Shown: positions 32,596 to 45,800 of the stretch, in pieces
Numbering within the stretch: the first letter of the stretch is position 1
Layout: every line of letters starts with the position of its first letter
Assembly: GCA_010279815.1 (NCBI GenBank)
Contig: QEOQ01000508.1
Location: 5,628,564-5,692,563, forward strand
Direction of reading: 5' to 3'
DNA: 64,000 nucleotides
Source of the DNA: Brachionus plicatilis
Taxonomy: Eukaryota; Rotifera; Eurotatoria; Ploima; Brachionidae
Made by a program: the position numbers and the translations under genes
Notes under the pieces: generated by a model
The model's database searches: none
Told to the model about the DNA's origin: nothing
What the model saw: the letters and a program-made list of their open reading frames with translations, nothing else

Positions 32596-34705
32596 AATTG
32601 TTGAAATATTTAGGAATATTAATTAATCATGATCAGTCAAGATACCAGTGGGATTTTAATAAAAATAAAAATTAAAAATTAACTTTTGATTAAATTTAAA
32701 ACAAAGTTATTAAAAATAAAAAGATATTTATAAAAATTTTTATTTTGGACTGTCTAATATCTACAAAATAGACAATTTTCATGAAGCAAATTAAATTTTA
32801 AGGTTAATAAAAAAATCAACTTATGAATGAACTTATTTTTGATACAGCTTTGAGTGCAAACAATTATTAAGGTGGACGAATAACAAATCAATTACAAATT
32901 AAACTTAAAAAAAAAAAAAATAAATGACCTCAAAAAACTTGTATAAAAAGATATTTAGAAAACAATTGAGGAAAAACAAAAAAAAAAAAAAAAAATTTAT
33001 TTTTATTTTTATGTTTCTAATTTTATTATATTATTCTAATTGGTGGATATATGGGTGAAAGCTCGAATCCCAAAAATTTTCTGAAATAAAGAAAAAAAAA
33101 AAAAACTGAGTAATAAATTAAATTAAATCAAATTATTAATATTTAAGAAAAAGCCCGAAAATGTTCTCTCATCTTCACTGTTAAAAGAAAATTGCCGTTA
33201 ATAAAATCTCAAATTAAATTCTCATCTTCACTGTAAGAACCGTCCAATTCACTATCATTTGAATTTTTTGGAGTTTAATGAAAATTGCCGTTAATAAAAT
33301 CTCAAATTAATTTCTCATCTTCACTGTAGGAATCGTCCAATTCACTATCATTTGAATTTTTTGGAGTTTAATGAAAATTGCCGTTAATAAAATCTCAAAT
33401 TAATTTCTCATCTTCACTGTAAGAACCGTCCAATTCACTATCATTTGAATTTTTGGAATTATTAATTTATTAATTTCTTGGTTCAAAAGTTTTAATTTTT
33501 TTTCGTTTTGTTGTCTTAAGTTTAAATTTTTAGTTATAACTGTTTTTATTCTCTTTTTCTTTTTGAAAATTGATCGTGGTATTGAATTTTAAATATAAAC
33601 CGTTAAATATTTTAGCTTTTTTTTATTGCTTTTTAGAACGCAACAAGTTTTCAAAATTTTCAACCATTGCTTATTTTTGAAACCAAACTCTAATTAGTTT
33701 AGAATTTCGTCTAAATGGTAAAGAATTTCGTATTCAAAAGGCTTTTATTCAAACCTTTTATCTGGTACTGACAAAATGAACTAAACTTTTAGTTGCAAAT
33801 TTTTTAACTTATATTTTTTGTATACCTTTATATTTGATATCTTCACACTTGTATATTTAATATTTAAAAATTAGTTTTAGTTTATATACTCAAAGAATTT
33901 TTTCTAAAATTTTACAATCAAATCAATCTTAAATACCCTTTGATCTAATAATTTCATCAAAATAATTATTATAAATATTTAAGCTCATTTACTTATTAAT
34001 TTGTCTTGAGACAATGTGTTTATTTAGATGAGATGTTTTTCTATTGTACAAAAAATATAATTTTGTGAAATAAATTAAAAATTTTAATTTTTTTTTAATT
34101 TCAATGGATATTAGATTTAAATAATAAGATTTTCAAATAATTAAAAAAAATATTCTTATTAACTTAATAATTAAGAACGCTTACTTTCGTTTTCTTTCAA
34201 CAAATAATAATTTAAATATGTTTCATTTAAAGTTCTCTTAAATTATTCATCAACTTTAGCAAATAAAATTATTGATTAGTTTGGGAAAAAATTTTAATAA
34301 GAGAATGTATGGATTTTCAACAGCTCAAGAAAAAAACTTTTTAAAAAAGTGACAATTCAAATGAAGTTGTTTCCGTTTTGAATTTTTTTTTGTGCTGTAT
34401 TAGCTTAAGCTAATTAATCAAACAATTCAAAAATTTAAAAAATTGCGTGCTGCCTTGTTTCTACTTGAAATCTTAAATGATTAATGGATCAGTGAGCTTC
34501 TTCTTTTGCTTATTGTAGTTATGACTACTAGTTCTCTGTGCTTTTCGAGTAGTTTTAAATTTCCCACCAAATAAATTTCCATTTACCTCTATTTCCTACC
34601 AAAAATCTTTTTTACATAAAGACTGTTTATATCGTTTTTTTTGCTAAAATCCGACTTAAATATTGGTTAAATTTTATTTTTCTCAAGTTTCAAAAAATCA
34701 ATGTA
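32596..34705. other. Intergenic with a 93-base array
   Basis: 2.1 kb between peroxidase 2 and coiled-coil gene A. It contains poly-A tracts at about 32910, 32980 and 33090, the tandem array listed at 33165-33455, and, just past the array, a minus-strand stretch (about 33540-33455) reading NLNLRQQNEKKLKLLNQEIN. The remainder is AT-rich with no gene seen. Confidence 0.55.
33165..33455. repeat. 93-base tandem array, about three copies
   Basis: GAAAATTGCCGTTAATAAAA recurs at 33187, 33280 and 33373 (period 93 = 31 codons). Minus-strand reading gives NDSELDGSYSEDEKLI per unit, interrupted by a stop in each copy. The acidic SEDE core resembles that of the 88-base array on the other side of peroxidase 2, although the DNA units are different. 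Confidence 0.88.
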
Positions 34706-37700
34706 ATGATGTTCGAATATGAAAATCGTTTCATGTCTAGGTCGAATTCAATAAGCGAAACCAAAGAACCTTACGAATTGATTATAGACAAAAATTTGCG
34801 CTCCAGAGCCAAGAGAGTTCAGGATGATACCAGAGAAGAGCTCGGAAAAGTTCTTCAACGAGTTGAAAATGTAAATTTATTTTTAATTTTAGAAAATTAA
34901 TAATTTATTTTCCAAGACCTTGCATGATTACGAAAGATCTGCTCATAAGCCATTCGAAAAACTGAACAACTCTAACATAGAATTCTTGGTCGATATCGTA
35001 AGATAACCAAAAATATTTGATAATTTTTTTAGCTTTTCAAAACTAGAATGAGCTTCAAGAATTGTTAAATGACAAAATAGCCAAATTTAAGGTTGTTTTT
35101 TTTTAAATCTTTTTCTCAAAAACTAATAATTTATTAAAGTATAAGCAACGAATTACAGTTTTCATTGTGGGGCAAACCGAAGCCATTGAAAGAAAAAATA
35201 TTCTCTTGGAACAATTAAATAATGTATTGTAGATTTAATATATTTTTGAATAACTTTTTTAATTTTTTTCCCAGTTTTTTAATGATCAACAGCAAATATT
35301 TGATCCTAAAGAACTGAACATCACCGAGTTTGATTTTGATCTGGAAGGAGTAAAAGATGACTTTGAGGATACAGTGGAAACTGCTCGAATAATGGGAGAC
35401 CGTTTAGAAGAGTTAAACGAAAGCATCATTCAGTATTTAATTGCTAGCACTAGTCCAAAACAAGCCAGGTAAGATCTTTTAGTAAGAAAAAAATGCTTCT
35501 GACTTACGATTTAAGGGCATTGATTGAGAGAACTCGTAAAAAATTGGAAAAAGCACTCAAAGACGCCAAAGATGAGATATCAACATTGTCAGAAAGATTA
35601 AATATTTCCCAAGCTGAAGTAAATATCAGAGATGATAAAATTAAAGGACTGATTAAACAGCTCGAAATAAAATCAAATGAATTGAAAAGTTTATCTCAAA
35701 AACCTAAAATAAATGCAGATGATTCTAGACAAGAAATTAGCAATGAGCAATTGAATGAAAAAAATAAAGAAATAAATTTATTGCGAGTCAAATTGAGAAA
35801 GTCAGAGCAGGAAATAAAAGTTTTAAATCGAAAATTGGCAAAGTCTGGCATTGAAATTCATGACCTCGCCGATGAGTTTAAAGACATAAGTGAGGAAGAG
35901 AAAAAAGAGGAAGAAAAAAATGATGAATCAAGCGACCAAATTACTGAATCTAGCCAGCTAATGAATATTGACCAGAATGATAGTAGCAATGAATTTAGAA
36001 TAAATGAATTTGAGATTAAAGAAATAGATGTGCTCAAATACAAATATGAACAAGATATAACCAACTTGAAGAAGGAATACGAAATTCAAATTGAACAATT
36101 ATTAAATAAGGTATTTTTTTCTTTTTCAAAATTTTTATAAGATGCTTCAGAAAGTGTTGAAATTGAGCATATTTTTGTTCATTATTTTAAAATTTAGATA
36201 AAAAAATAATTTTTAACAAAATTTAAGCAACAAGAAAATAATAACTTAACTATCAGTTTTAAAAGTTTATTTAATTCCTCATTTGAATTTATAAAATGGC
36301 TAAAATTCTAATTCAAATCATTTAAAATTTTAAACATAATTTTAAACATATTTATTTAGAAATAAATTTAAACAATAAATTAAATAATTGTTTAAAGTTG
36401 GTTCAGAAATTGATCTTTTAAGTTTGAATAGAGTAGTAGATCATTAATAACCATTAGACAATGAATTAAAGATTTTTTATAGAATCAAAATTTACTTAAA
36501 ACTTAACGATACTCACGCCTCTGCATTTTACCACAATATTTTAAGATATTAGCTCAAAAAATAATCAATAAAGAAGCAGACTCCTATTTTATTTTTATAT
36601 TATAAAAGAAATAAATTCAAATCGTAGTCTAAACATTACGGAAAAAGAAATAAAAATATTATTTGTGGATTTGTGAAGTTCAGTACAAAAGAACAGAACA
36701 AAATGATAAAAAATTGAATAATTTTTTGATAATAGTTTAAAATTAGTTCCGTAAATGCAACATGTTGCAAAATTCAAAGAAACATCAACTGTCAAAGTCT
36801 GCTAATAATGTGCAAAATCTCTGCAAAATGCACTGCGCTTGAACACATTGAAATCTAATATCTGCAAAATTTGTAAAGTCTTGCAGACCTTGATAACTGA
36901 TGCAAATTTGAACGTTGCACAATGTCGTAATCACGAAACTAATTTTTAACTTATAAAAAAAGTTTTACAATTTTTAATTATTTGTTTCTATTCTTTTTAT
37001 CTTTTTTTTACTGAATTTCACAAAACCTTATTTGGAATCCTCTAAGAAAAAATCCTTTTTATTTTTGGAAGGCAAACAAAGAAAAATGTAAAATTTTTTT
37101 TTCGTTAAAAAAATTTATTTAATATTTAATTTTCGACAAATTTTTAATCGAAATCAAATTAGTATATATTTTTTTTATTTAAATTTTTAAATCAGTAAAA
37201 TTTTTTGTTCAAATTCCAATTGTATTTTTTTTATTCGATCGTTTATTCAATTATCTTAAAAATTTAAATTTTATTTGAAAAGATTACTAAATATCAATTA
37301 AAAAAATATTTAAATACTAAATCGATTTTCAACACTAGCTCTAGATCATTTAAAAATACCAAAATATTTCTACCTCAAGTTAAATCTATCAATTTCTAAA
37401 AAAAAATGAATTCTTTTTTAAAATTTTTATGACGGCAATAACACTTTTAAATTATAACTTTCACTATTTCATGATTTTTGCAATTATCTCAAAGTACGGA
37501 CAGCCAATTTATTTTCTGTTTCAAAATACATTCATATCATTATTTTTCTGTACGCGTGTTATATTTGATTGTTACCAAGGATGCAGTTAAAAAAAAATTT
37601 TTCTCAAAATTTTGAAAAATCTTCATATTTTGAATCTAACAAAAAAAAACAAATAAATCTAAACTTAAATTTTTCTGTTGAAAATAAATTGATCTTTGAA

Positions 37701-39576
37701 CCAGAAACTAACTAATAGAAAACCTTTATGCAGAAAATTTCAATTATTTTTGAATCATGGGTCAAATGATTTTTCTAATAAAATTAAATTTAATCTAAAA
37801 AATATAATCGTGCTAAATATAACGATAACTAAACATTATTAACTTATATTGCTAACTTACATTCATGAAAGTCTTGTCAACAAACATAACAATCTCCATC
37901 ACTTCTCAATGACGATAATCAAAAAATAAACATTTACGTTTCTTAAATTCAATATAGATGCTTAAAAATATTCAAATAGAAAATTTAGTTTAAAATAAAT
38001 ATCTTATTTAACTATGTTTTATTAATTTTGAGAAAAATTCAATTAAGATTGAGTCAAATTTAAATAAAATCCATTTTAATAATTTTTGATGCCAGCATAT
38101 GCCGACAAATTTTGTAGTTTATGATACATTTAAATTTGCATTGAAAATTGTCTTGTTAATCTATTTTTTTCTTATTTCTAGGATTTTTTATTTCTTTTTT
38201 CTTAGGTCTTTTATAAATATTTCTCTTTTGAGCATTTATTATTATATTAGTTATATTTGAGAAAATTTTATCAAATACGTTTTTAAGCCTTAAATTTTTG
38301 AAATATTTTTCAGAGTGTTCAGTAAAATGTAATGTCCTCAGTTTTTTTATAATAAATTTATGCTGGTGAAATTATTATATTTGCTGAAAACATTTTTTCA
38401 CTTATTAAAGAAAAATTAAGATTATATTAAAGATTATATTAAAAATTTAAATTTTCAAAAAGGATATGAGTGGAATTCAACTGAAAAATAAGTGAATAAG
38501 TCCATGTTACTTTGCTCCAATCTAAATAGTTCAACAACCTTGTTGATGGTCAAATTATTCCTAGCATCTGGTTTTATGCGAGAGTGCCAGGACTCAACGT
38601 TATTGTTGGTTCTAGGTAAATCGAGTTTAACACAAAACTCGATTTACCTAGAACTAAATTAAAATTTTATATTAATTAAATACAAATATTACAACTTTAT
38701 TAGAGATTAATAGACAATATTTCAAATTATTATTTTCGAGATTTTTCAAATTATAATTTTCGAGATTTAACTTGTCGAGATTTTTTTTTCGATGTTTTTT
38801 TATTTTTATGACATTCGCGATTTTCACTTTTCGAGATTTTCACCTTTCGAGATTTTTTTTTTTCGATATTATGTCACACGTCCGAAAATAATGCTAGAAA
38901 AAAAATTTAGGCCTGATTTTGATCATAACAATATATAAAATTAGAGAAAATTTTTTTTCATAATTTCTGACCAGAAATTTTAATTTCGTAAAAGATTTTT
39001 TTTCTAAGAATTCAAAAAAGAATAAATTGTTATAAATATATATATTTAAAATAAGGAAAAAAATTTAAAAAATCGCTTGTTTTTGGAGACTTAATAATAA
39101 AAAATTAAAACTAAAGCCATTTTTATTTGAATATAATTTTTCATTTGTAAATAAGATGATTATTAATGATATATTATTCTTATTTATTTGAAAAAAAATT
39201 TGTTAAAGATTCCAGGAGATCAAAAAGTTTTTGCTGAGCTAAAATTAACAAAAAATTCGAATAAGAAAATTCTTACATCAAGACAATTGATCATAAATAA
39301 AAAATTATTTGACATTAATTAACTTGTTTACTTGCATATTCTAAATAATATTCAATTTAAAAATTTTGTTCTCTTTTTACATTTTTAATGAAATGTAAAT
39401 ATATTTAATATAACTTTAGTTTATTATTTTATTTTTTTACAATGACATAAACTTATTTTATTTTTTAGATAAAAGAAACGGATGCCGAATTAACAAAGGT
39501 AAGAAATTATAAAATTAAAAACTAAAAATTACTATTTTTTTTAAAGTTTAAAAAGAAGACCAAAGTAAGCTATTAA
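34706..39576 (+). CDS. Coiled-coil protein A (unrecognised)
   Basis: Exons 34706-34870, 34917-34997, 35047-35091, 35140-35223, 35275-35468 and 35516-36110 give 388 clean residues. After a 3.4 kb intron two small exons (39469-39498 and 39547-) could add about 19 residues and a stop at 39576. The N-terminal half is helical with motifs DKNLRSRAKRVQDDTREELG, YERSAHKPFEKLNNSNIEFL and VGQTEAIERKNILLEQLNN. The second half is a long coiled coil (about residues 195-330, e.g. LIERTRKKLEKALKDAKDEI) followed by an acidic Glu/Lys/Ser linker and another helix. There are no catalytic motifs. Proteins of this look are often axonemal or cytoskeletal, but I do not recognise the family. Gene B starts 281 bases further on, and the two may be one locus. 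Confidence 0.6.
36111..39468. other. Long intron of coiled-coil gene A
   Basis: 3.36 kb, far above the usual intron size here. It holds the MULE fragment and hairpin at about 38480-38660 and, at about 38735-38870, a loose series of TTTCGAGATTT-type repeats. The rest is AT-rich with no open frame of interest. Confidence 0.5.
38480..38660 (-). pseudogene. MULE transposase fragment ending in a perfect hairpin
   Basis: The minus strand from 38637 down reads LDLPRTNNNVESWHSRIKPD then ARNNLTINKVVELFRLEQ and FTYFSVEF. RTNNNVE-x-WH followed by an E-Q helix is the C-terminal signature of MULE-type transposases. At its upstream end the first codons are repeated in inverted orientation: 20-base perfect arms at about 38612-38631 and 38638-38657 with a six-base loop. 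Only this segment remains of the element. Confidence 0.65.
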
Positions 39577-39857
39577 AATTAAAATTATTGCACATTTAGT
39601 AACATTGAGTTTGTTGAAGCAAAAAAATAATTTTATTTTTGAAGAGCTCTTATGATTTGGCGGTGACAATTTTATAAATATAAAGTTACAATTTAATTAT
39701 GTTTTCTTCTTCCGACAAAATTCCAATATTTCGTCAAACAATTTAAATATTTAACAACTTTAAATAATGCTTCTAAAAAGAGTTTTAAATTATTTATTCA
39801 AAACATTTTATTTAAGCTGCTTGTTTCCTTATGAATTCTAGCTGATTATTTTTAAAA

Positions 39858-42800
39858 ATGCCCGAAAAAAATAACTTTGGATACATCAGGAATATGCTTG
39901 AGTTTCCCAAATCTAAGGCTAGGTTTAACTTAAAAAATTTTGACACTGAGTTTGTCCGAAACAGTGCATTTTACGATAGAACACTGTACTTGAGTCGATT
40001 GACTTCGACCATGATAGAATCTGCATCTGCTAACTTGTTCTCAAATCGTGATTCTGATTTGGAAATCAAAAAATCACCAAGTAGGGAAAAAAATCATCTT
40101 TTTCAAATGTTTATTATGAAAAGACCAACAATTAGACTAGAACCTATAGAGGAAAAAAATCCTAAAAATCGGGTAGAATTTAGCAAAGAAAGTAAACAAT
40201 TTAAAAAAGATCCCTTACCATATATTAGTCCATACAGAGTACAGAGATTTAATAGAAAGGTTATTTTATAAAACCGCTTCATAAGAGTTTTGTGTGTAAA
40301 CATTTATTTTAGTTTATAAAGCCTAAGGTAAAGACAAATCAATTGAATAAATTCAAGACAAGGAATCAAAAAAAACCCAAAGAGAAAAGTATTGAAATCG
40401 ATTTGAACGAAGAGGCTGAAAACTTGGATAAATTGGAACAAGATGCCGAGGATGAAAAACAGCTTAAAATGCTGGACGACATTGAAAACGGGGCTGATAT
40501 TGAAGATATTGATCTAACTACGGAAGACTGGGTCAATGTTAATCCCAATGAGATCACCAAACGCTATGATATGTTAAGAAAATACGTAAACACGAAAAAA
40601 ATTTTTTTTGCTTTAACTTTAACTTTTACCAAAGGCAACTGCAAAAATAAATATATTAAGGAAAAATTTTGAAATCCTTGAGACAAATGATAAGGAAAAA
40701 ATTGACAAACTCAAAAAACAATATTTTGATCACAAAAAATTGTGGGAAACTGTTAGTTATTTTAATTTTTCTATTTACATTCTAACTTTTTAAATCAATT
40801 GTAGGAAAAATTGGTTTTGTTGAACATGAAAGATATGGAGCTGAAATGGGATCAGGAACGGTCGGATTATTTGGATCAAGCTGAAGTAGCCTATAAACTT
40901 CAAATTCAAGCACAAGACGCCGCTGAAAATGCTATTAAACAATTAGAGGACTTCATTACTGAAGATGCCAAGTTAGATCGAGAAAATGCTGAAAACACTA
41001 TTCATATTTTACGGGAAAGATCCAGGACTTATACCAGCTTGAGCATGGGCAATAAAGAAGAACATTTTGAGGATGAAATAAATAACAATCAAACAGTAAT
41101 TATTAAATTTTTTTTTTTTTTAAATAAAAATAAATAAAAAGGTTTCGAAAAAATTGTCAACTGAAAAGAGCGAAAAAATTCAAGTCGTAGTTGATAATTT
41201 CACAATTAAATTTCCGAATAAAAATGCCATGGATAAAATAATTGATTACATTAATTTTGAATCATCAAATAAGTACACTTTGATATTAAGTCATGCGGCA
41301 AATGCCAGTAGCCGACCGAACACCCGAAATGAAAAAACTAGTACTAATTCTCAGTCGCCTAATAGGAATAAATCTAGTCTAAGATATATGAACAGAGAGA
41401 CAACAAACGCTAGTGTGAGTAGCGAGAGAAAAAGTTCTAAGCTTAAAAAAACTGAAAATGAATATATGGAACCGAATGGCGACTTATTTGAACAGGTTTT
41501 AACTAAGGTAGACTAAATAATTTGTTGTGATAATTGTTAAAAATTTTATTATTTTTCTTAATTAAATGTTTGTATATTTGTGTAATAGTTAATTAAATAT
41601 TAATGTTTCTTCTTTATATCGATCTTTTTATTACTAATATTTACTAGGTTATAACTGATGATGAGGCTATGCTGATGGAACTTAGAAATACTGCCAAAAG
41701 TCGAAATTCACTTAGATCAAAGCATTTGGTTCAGCTAGAAGCTAACAAAGAAAAACTCACTGAATTAAAGACATTTGCAGCCCAAAAGTTGATTGGAATT
41801 GATCAGGATGTTCCTTTCGATGATGGTATTTTAATTTCTATTAATTTTCCTTTAGAATTTTGTTCACATAATCTAACAGTTTTTCTTTTTTTAACATAAA
41901 CCTTTAACCTTTAATGTTTCCTACTTGAGAAATCAGATCCTATTAAGGATCCTAAATGAGTCTCAATGACTAATGATTTTGTCAGGTACTTTAAAGAGCT
42001 TTGATTAAATATTGTTATAGACTTACTAGTCTTATAAGTTTTGAAGTTTATAATTGTTTATTACAAGTTACAACAGAAGTCTTTCAAAAATAAAAATTTT
42101 TTCATTTTTAGAGGAAAAAAAATTTAACTTATTTTTTGGAAGTAAGAAATAAGGATTTTTTATTTCAATGGTAAAAATTTTGAGCCATATTTTCTTTTGA
42201 TTTATTAATAAAAAAAAGCGAAAAATATTAAAAATATAAACCATTGTGCTCTATTTTGTTTTCAAGTAATTCGACCCTTCTAAGATTTCTTTCATTGCTT
42301 TAAAGCTTAAAATACTGATTGCATCTAGCTTCAATTGGTCTATTAAATTTATTTAAACAATCTTTACTCTTCTTACTTTGAATCTATTCTCACTTTCTTT
42401 AAGAAATATTTCATTAATTGCTGCTTTTGCATTTTCTGTTGCTCTAGGTAATTTTTCGAATATCATGTTACAGAAGCAAAGTTTGAAAATTTTTATAAAA
42501 TTTTTTTATTTCATTAAAATTTTTAGTATGAAAGAACTTAGACACTTAATTTAGAAGAGCATTCAATTTTCTTTAATCAAGCATGAAAAATGAGTTCAAG
42601 TTTATGGTTTTAAAAAGCTAGAATCAAAAATAAGTAAACATCCAAAAAAAATTTTTTACTCCCACTGTAATTAAAATAAAAATAATTTATTATTTAAAAA
42701 AAAACCTTTTTAAATTTAATTTGGTAATCTTCCAAATAAAACTTAGATTTCATTCAAATATAAAATTTATTGCTTAATAAAAGTATTTAAAAAAATTTAA

Positions 42801-45800
42801 ATTATTCATTCATTGCTTGAAATAACTTTTACGATTCAAAAAGTTTATTCCAAAAACTTTTGTTTATTTCAATAGCTTTTTTATTAAACATACTGAGCAT
42901 TTTTGGATCTAACTATTATTAACATTTAAAATAATAATGAATATTTTTTAAAAACTTTGCTTTCAACTTGCAAGGTTCTTTAAATATCACACGATACTGA
43001 TCTGATTGATAAAATTATCTCCAATTTTGGTTTTTTTTTTCAAACGGAAGATTTGAATCATTTAAATTTTTATTTCTATTTTAAAATTAAATTTTTCAAA
43101 ATATTAAAGAATTTTTTTAACTGAATTAGATCTCAATCGTTCACATGGATATAAACGAGACAAAACCTCTGAAAGAATCAAAATGGCATCGGAGTCAGTG
43201 CTTAATCGAGTTTCATCTTCAAAAACTCCTAAATCATCGTAAAATTTGAAAAAATTCAAAATTCAAAAAATTTTATTGATAAATTTTAGAATGAATTCTT
43301 CAGTACTTTCTCATCCGATTTTTCTGGAGTACATAAAAGTTTATGATATAGTGATTAGCTTTAAAAATTTGATCATAAAAAATCTACCAGCATCAGAAAA
43401 TCAAACTACTAGCTATAAAAAATTTTATGATCGCTTAAATGGCCTAATCACCATGGAATATGATTCGAATTTGACTGCCACCCCTCAAGTGATTAACATG
43501 ACTGCCACCATTGACATTGTATTGAATGAAGTCAAACTTATATTTTCTGAATTAATCGATGAAAATTTGTCTCTTAAATATGATCTGCTAGACAAAGAGC
43601 ATCAATTGGCAACAAGACCAAGTACCGGAATAAATAGTGAAATCGATCAAATACTAAGAGTCAAAGAGTTTCAAATGAATGAAAGAGAAGAAGTTTTAAA
43701 GAAGCTCGAGGGCGAAATCAGTCATAAATTGGAAATCATTGATGGCAAAAATTTAGAAATTGAATTAACAAAAAGTAAAACAGCTTACCTATCACAGAAA
43801 ATTTCACCTAAACCCTTTGATACCTGTGTCATTTATTCCCTTAAGCCATTTTGCAAAGTCTTAAAGGATATTAATATTATCCAGATTTTAAATTTTTATT
43901 AATACCATTTTCGTCCATACTTCCGTCATGATATTTGCATCTGTTTATGTTTTCTACTAGATTTTATAAAATTAACTTGGTCCCCTTTTAAAGTTAAACT
44001 TAAATTGCATTTGAAAAGCTACACATGGTTTTTTATTAGAATAATAATGTATGTTTACATTTTTACTATCAGCTTTCCATCAACAGCGATATCTATTAAA
44101 TATTGCTTTTAGTAAAAATCTGAATCTGTTAATAAAATCTTATTTTCAATTATTTTTATTCGATAAGAAAAATGTGATAGAAAATTATAAAATTAGGTTT
44201 TTTTTTTCAAAAAAGAAAACGGCATAATTTTACTAAATACCGTTCAAAAAATTTCACCTTAATTGATATTTAAGATGAGTACAAAAATTTGCTGACAAAA
44301 TATGAATCAGAAACTAAAACACTTAAAGATCAAATAAAGTAAGTTAATCTTATTTTAAAATTTAAACCAAATTAAAATTTTTCAAATATTTTTTTTTCAG
44401 TAATTATAAAACTGATATTGAAAGTTTACAAAATCGAAATTATGAGTTAATTAGATCAAAATCGTTTGTATTGCCACCGATAAAGCGCAAGTCGGAAGAT
44501 TCAACTTCGACACAATTTATAATGTTTACCAAATTGGATGCAATTCAGAATGAAAAACGAATGAGAAAAGGAATTATAAAAGGTGCATTAACTGAACAAG
44601 AATTTCAGGTATTTTTTGATTTATATACTAAAAAATTGTTAAAATTTTATTTTGTGTCTGTCTTTTGCACTTTGCATTTAACATACACATTATGTATTTT
44701 TGTAGGCTTTAATCAAGCTTTAATTTTAATTCTTAAAAAGCAAGATGTTAATAAAAATAGAAAATAATTTCGGTAGTTATGTTTTATATATAAATATATA
44801 TTTGATAAATATGTAAGTTTTTAAGTTTTATGCCAAAAATTAACTTATTAATAATAATTATAGACTATTTATTTTCAAAAGCAAATATATTGAAATTTAT
44901 TGGTACTTAAGATTCAAAAAAACTGAAAAGTAAAAATATCTTAATTAAATTTCTTGAAAGTTTTATGAGGTTTGCAATTTAAGTCTGGTGTCTTTTTTCA
45001 AGGAATGAATTACAGGTAATTTTTATAAAAATTATATTTAAGAAAGAGGATTTTATTTAGTGTTGGGATCCGTACAAGCGGCCACTTAACCGGCCAAAAT
45101 TTTCAGAAACCGTGACCGTGTCCGCATTAGCCGGCCAAATTTTTGGCGGCGGCCATTTGGCCGGCCAACTTGGCGGCCTAATTTTTAGACCGCCAAAATA
45201 AACGGCCAAAAATAAACGAGCGGCCAAAAAACCAAGAATAAAATAAAAAATTTGAATGATTTAAAATATACCGTTTACCCTTGTAAAGAGATGCATGCAC
45301 CAAAAACCAAAACTCAGGTTTTAGCCCATGCATCACGTTACATCTCGCCCATGTTAAACTTTCCCCCCTTTTGATGCGTGCATTAAAATGCAGATTTTTG
45401 GTGTTTAACGCCGCGTTAAAACCCAAAACTTGGTGGAAAACGCCGCGTTAATTCCTGAAAATCGAATTTAGATGCGGCATCAATAATACATGTCAGTCAT
45501 TAACTTATTTTTGAAATTCAGATTTAAATGCCGGGTTAAAAATTGAAAAAAAAATTAATTAATAAATAATTAAAAATTATTTTTTTTTATTAAAAATACA
45601 TTTTCTAGTTTTAAGTGCGGGGCTAATATTTAGATTTTAAAGTAAAAATTTGAGGAAAAAGTAGAAAAGTATATGTTGTTATTAGATTTTTCAAACTAAA
45701 ATGCATTTTAATATAAAATGCAGTTGTAATAAAGCTATTACTCAAAAGAAATATACACGCTTTCTCTTTTTCTTAAGCATTTTTTTTTATCCATTTTTCT

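Noticed and set aside
33055..33075. GCTCGAATCCC resembling a tRNA B box
   Set aside because: No A box, acceptor stem or anticodon arm at suitable distance; no tRNA can be drawn.
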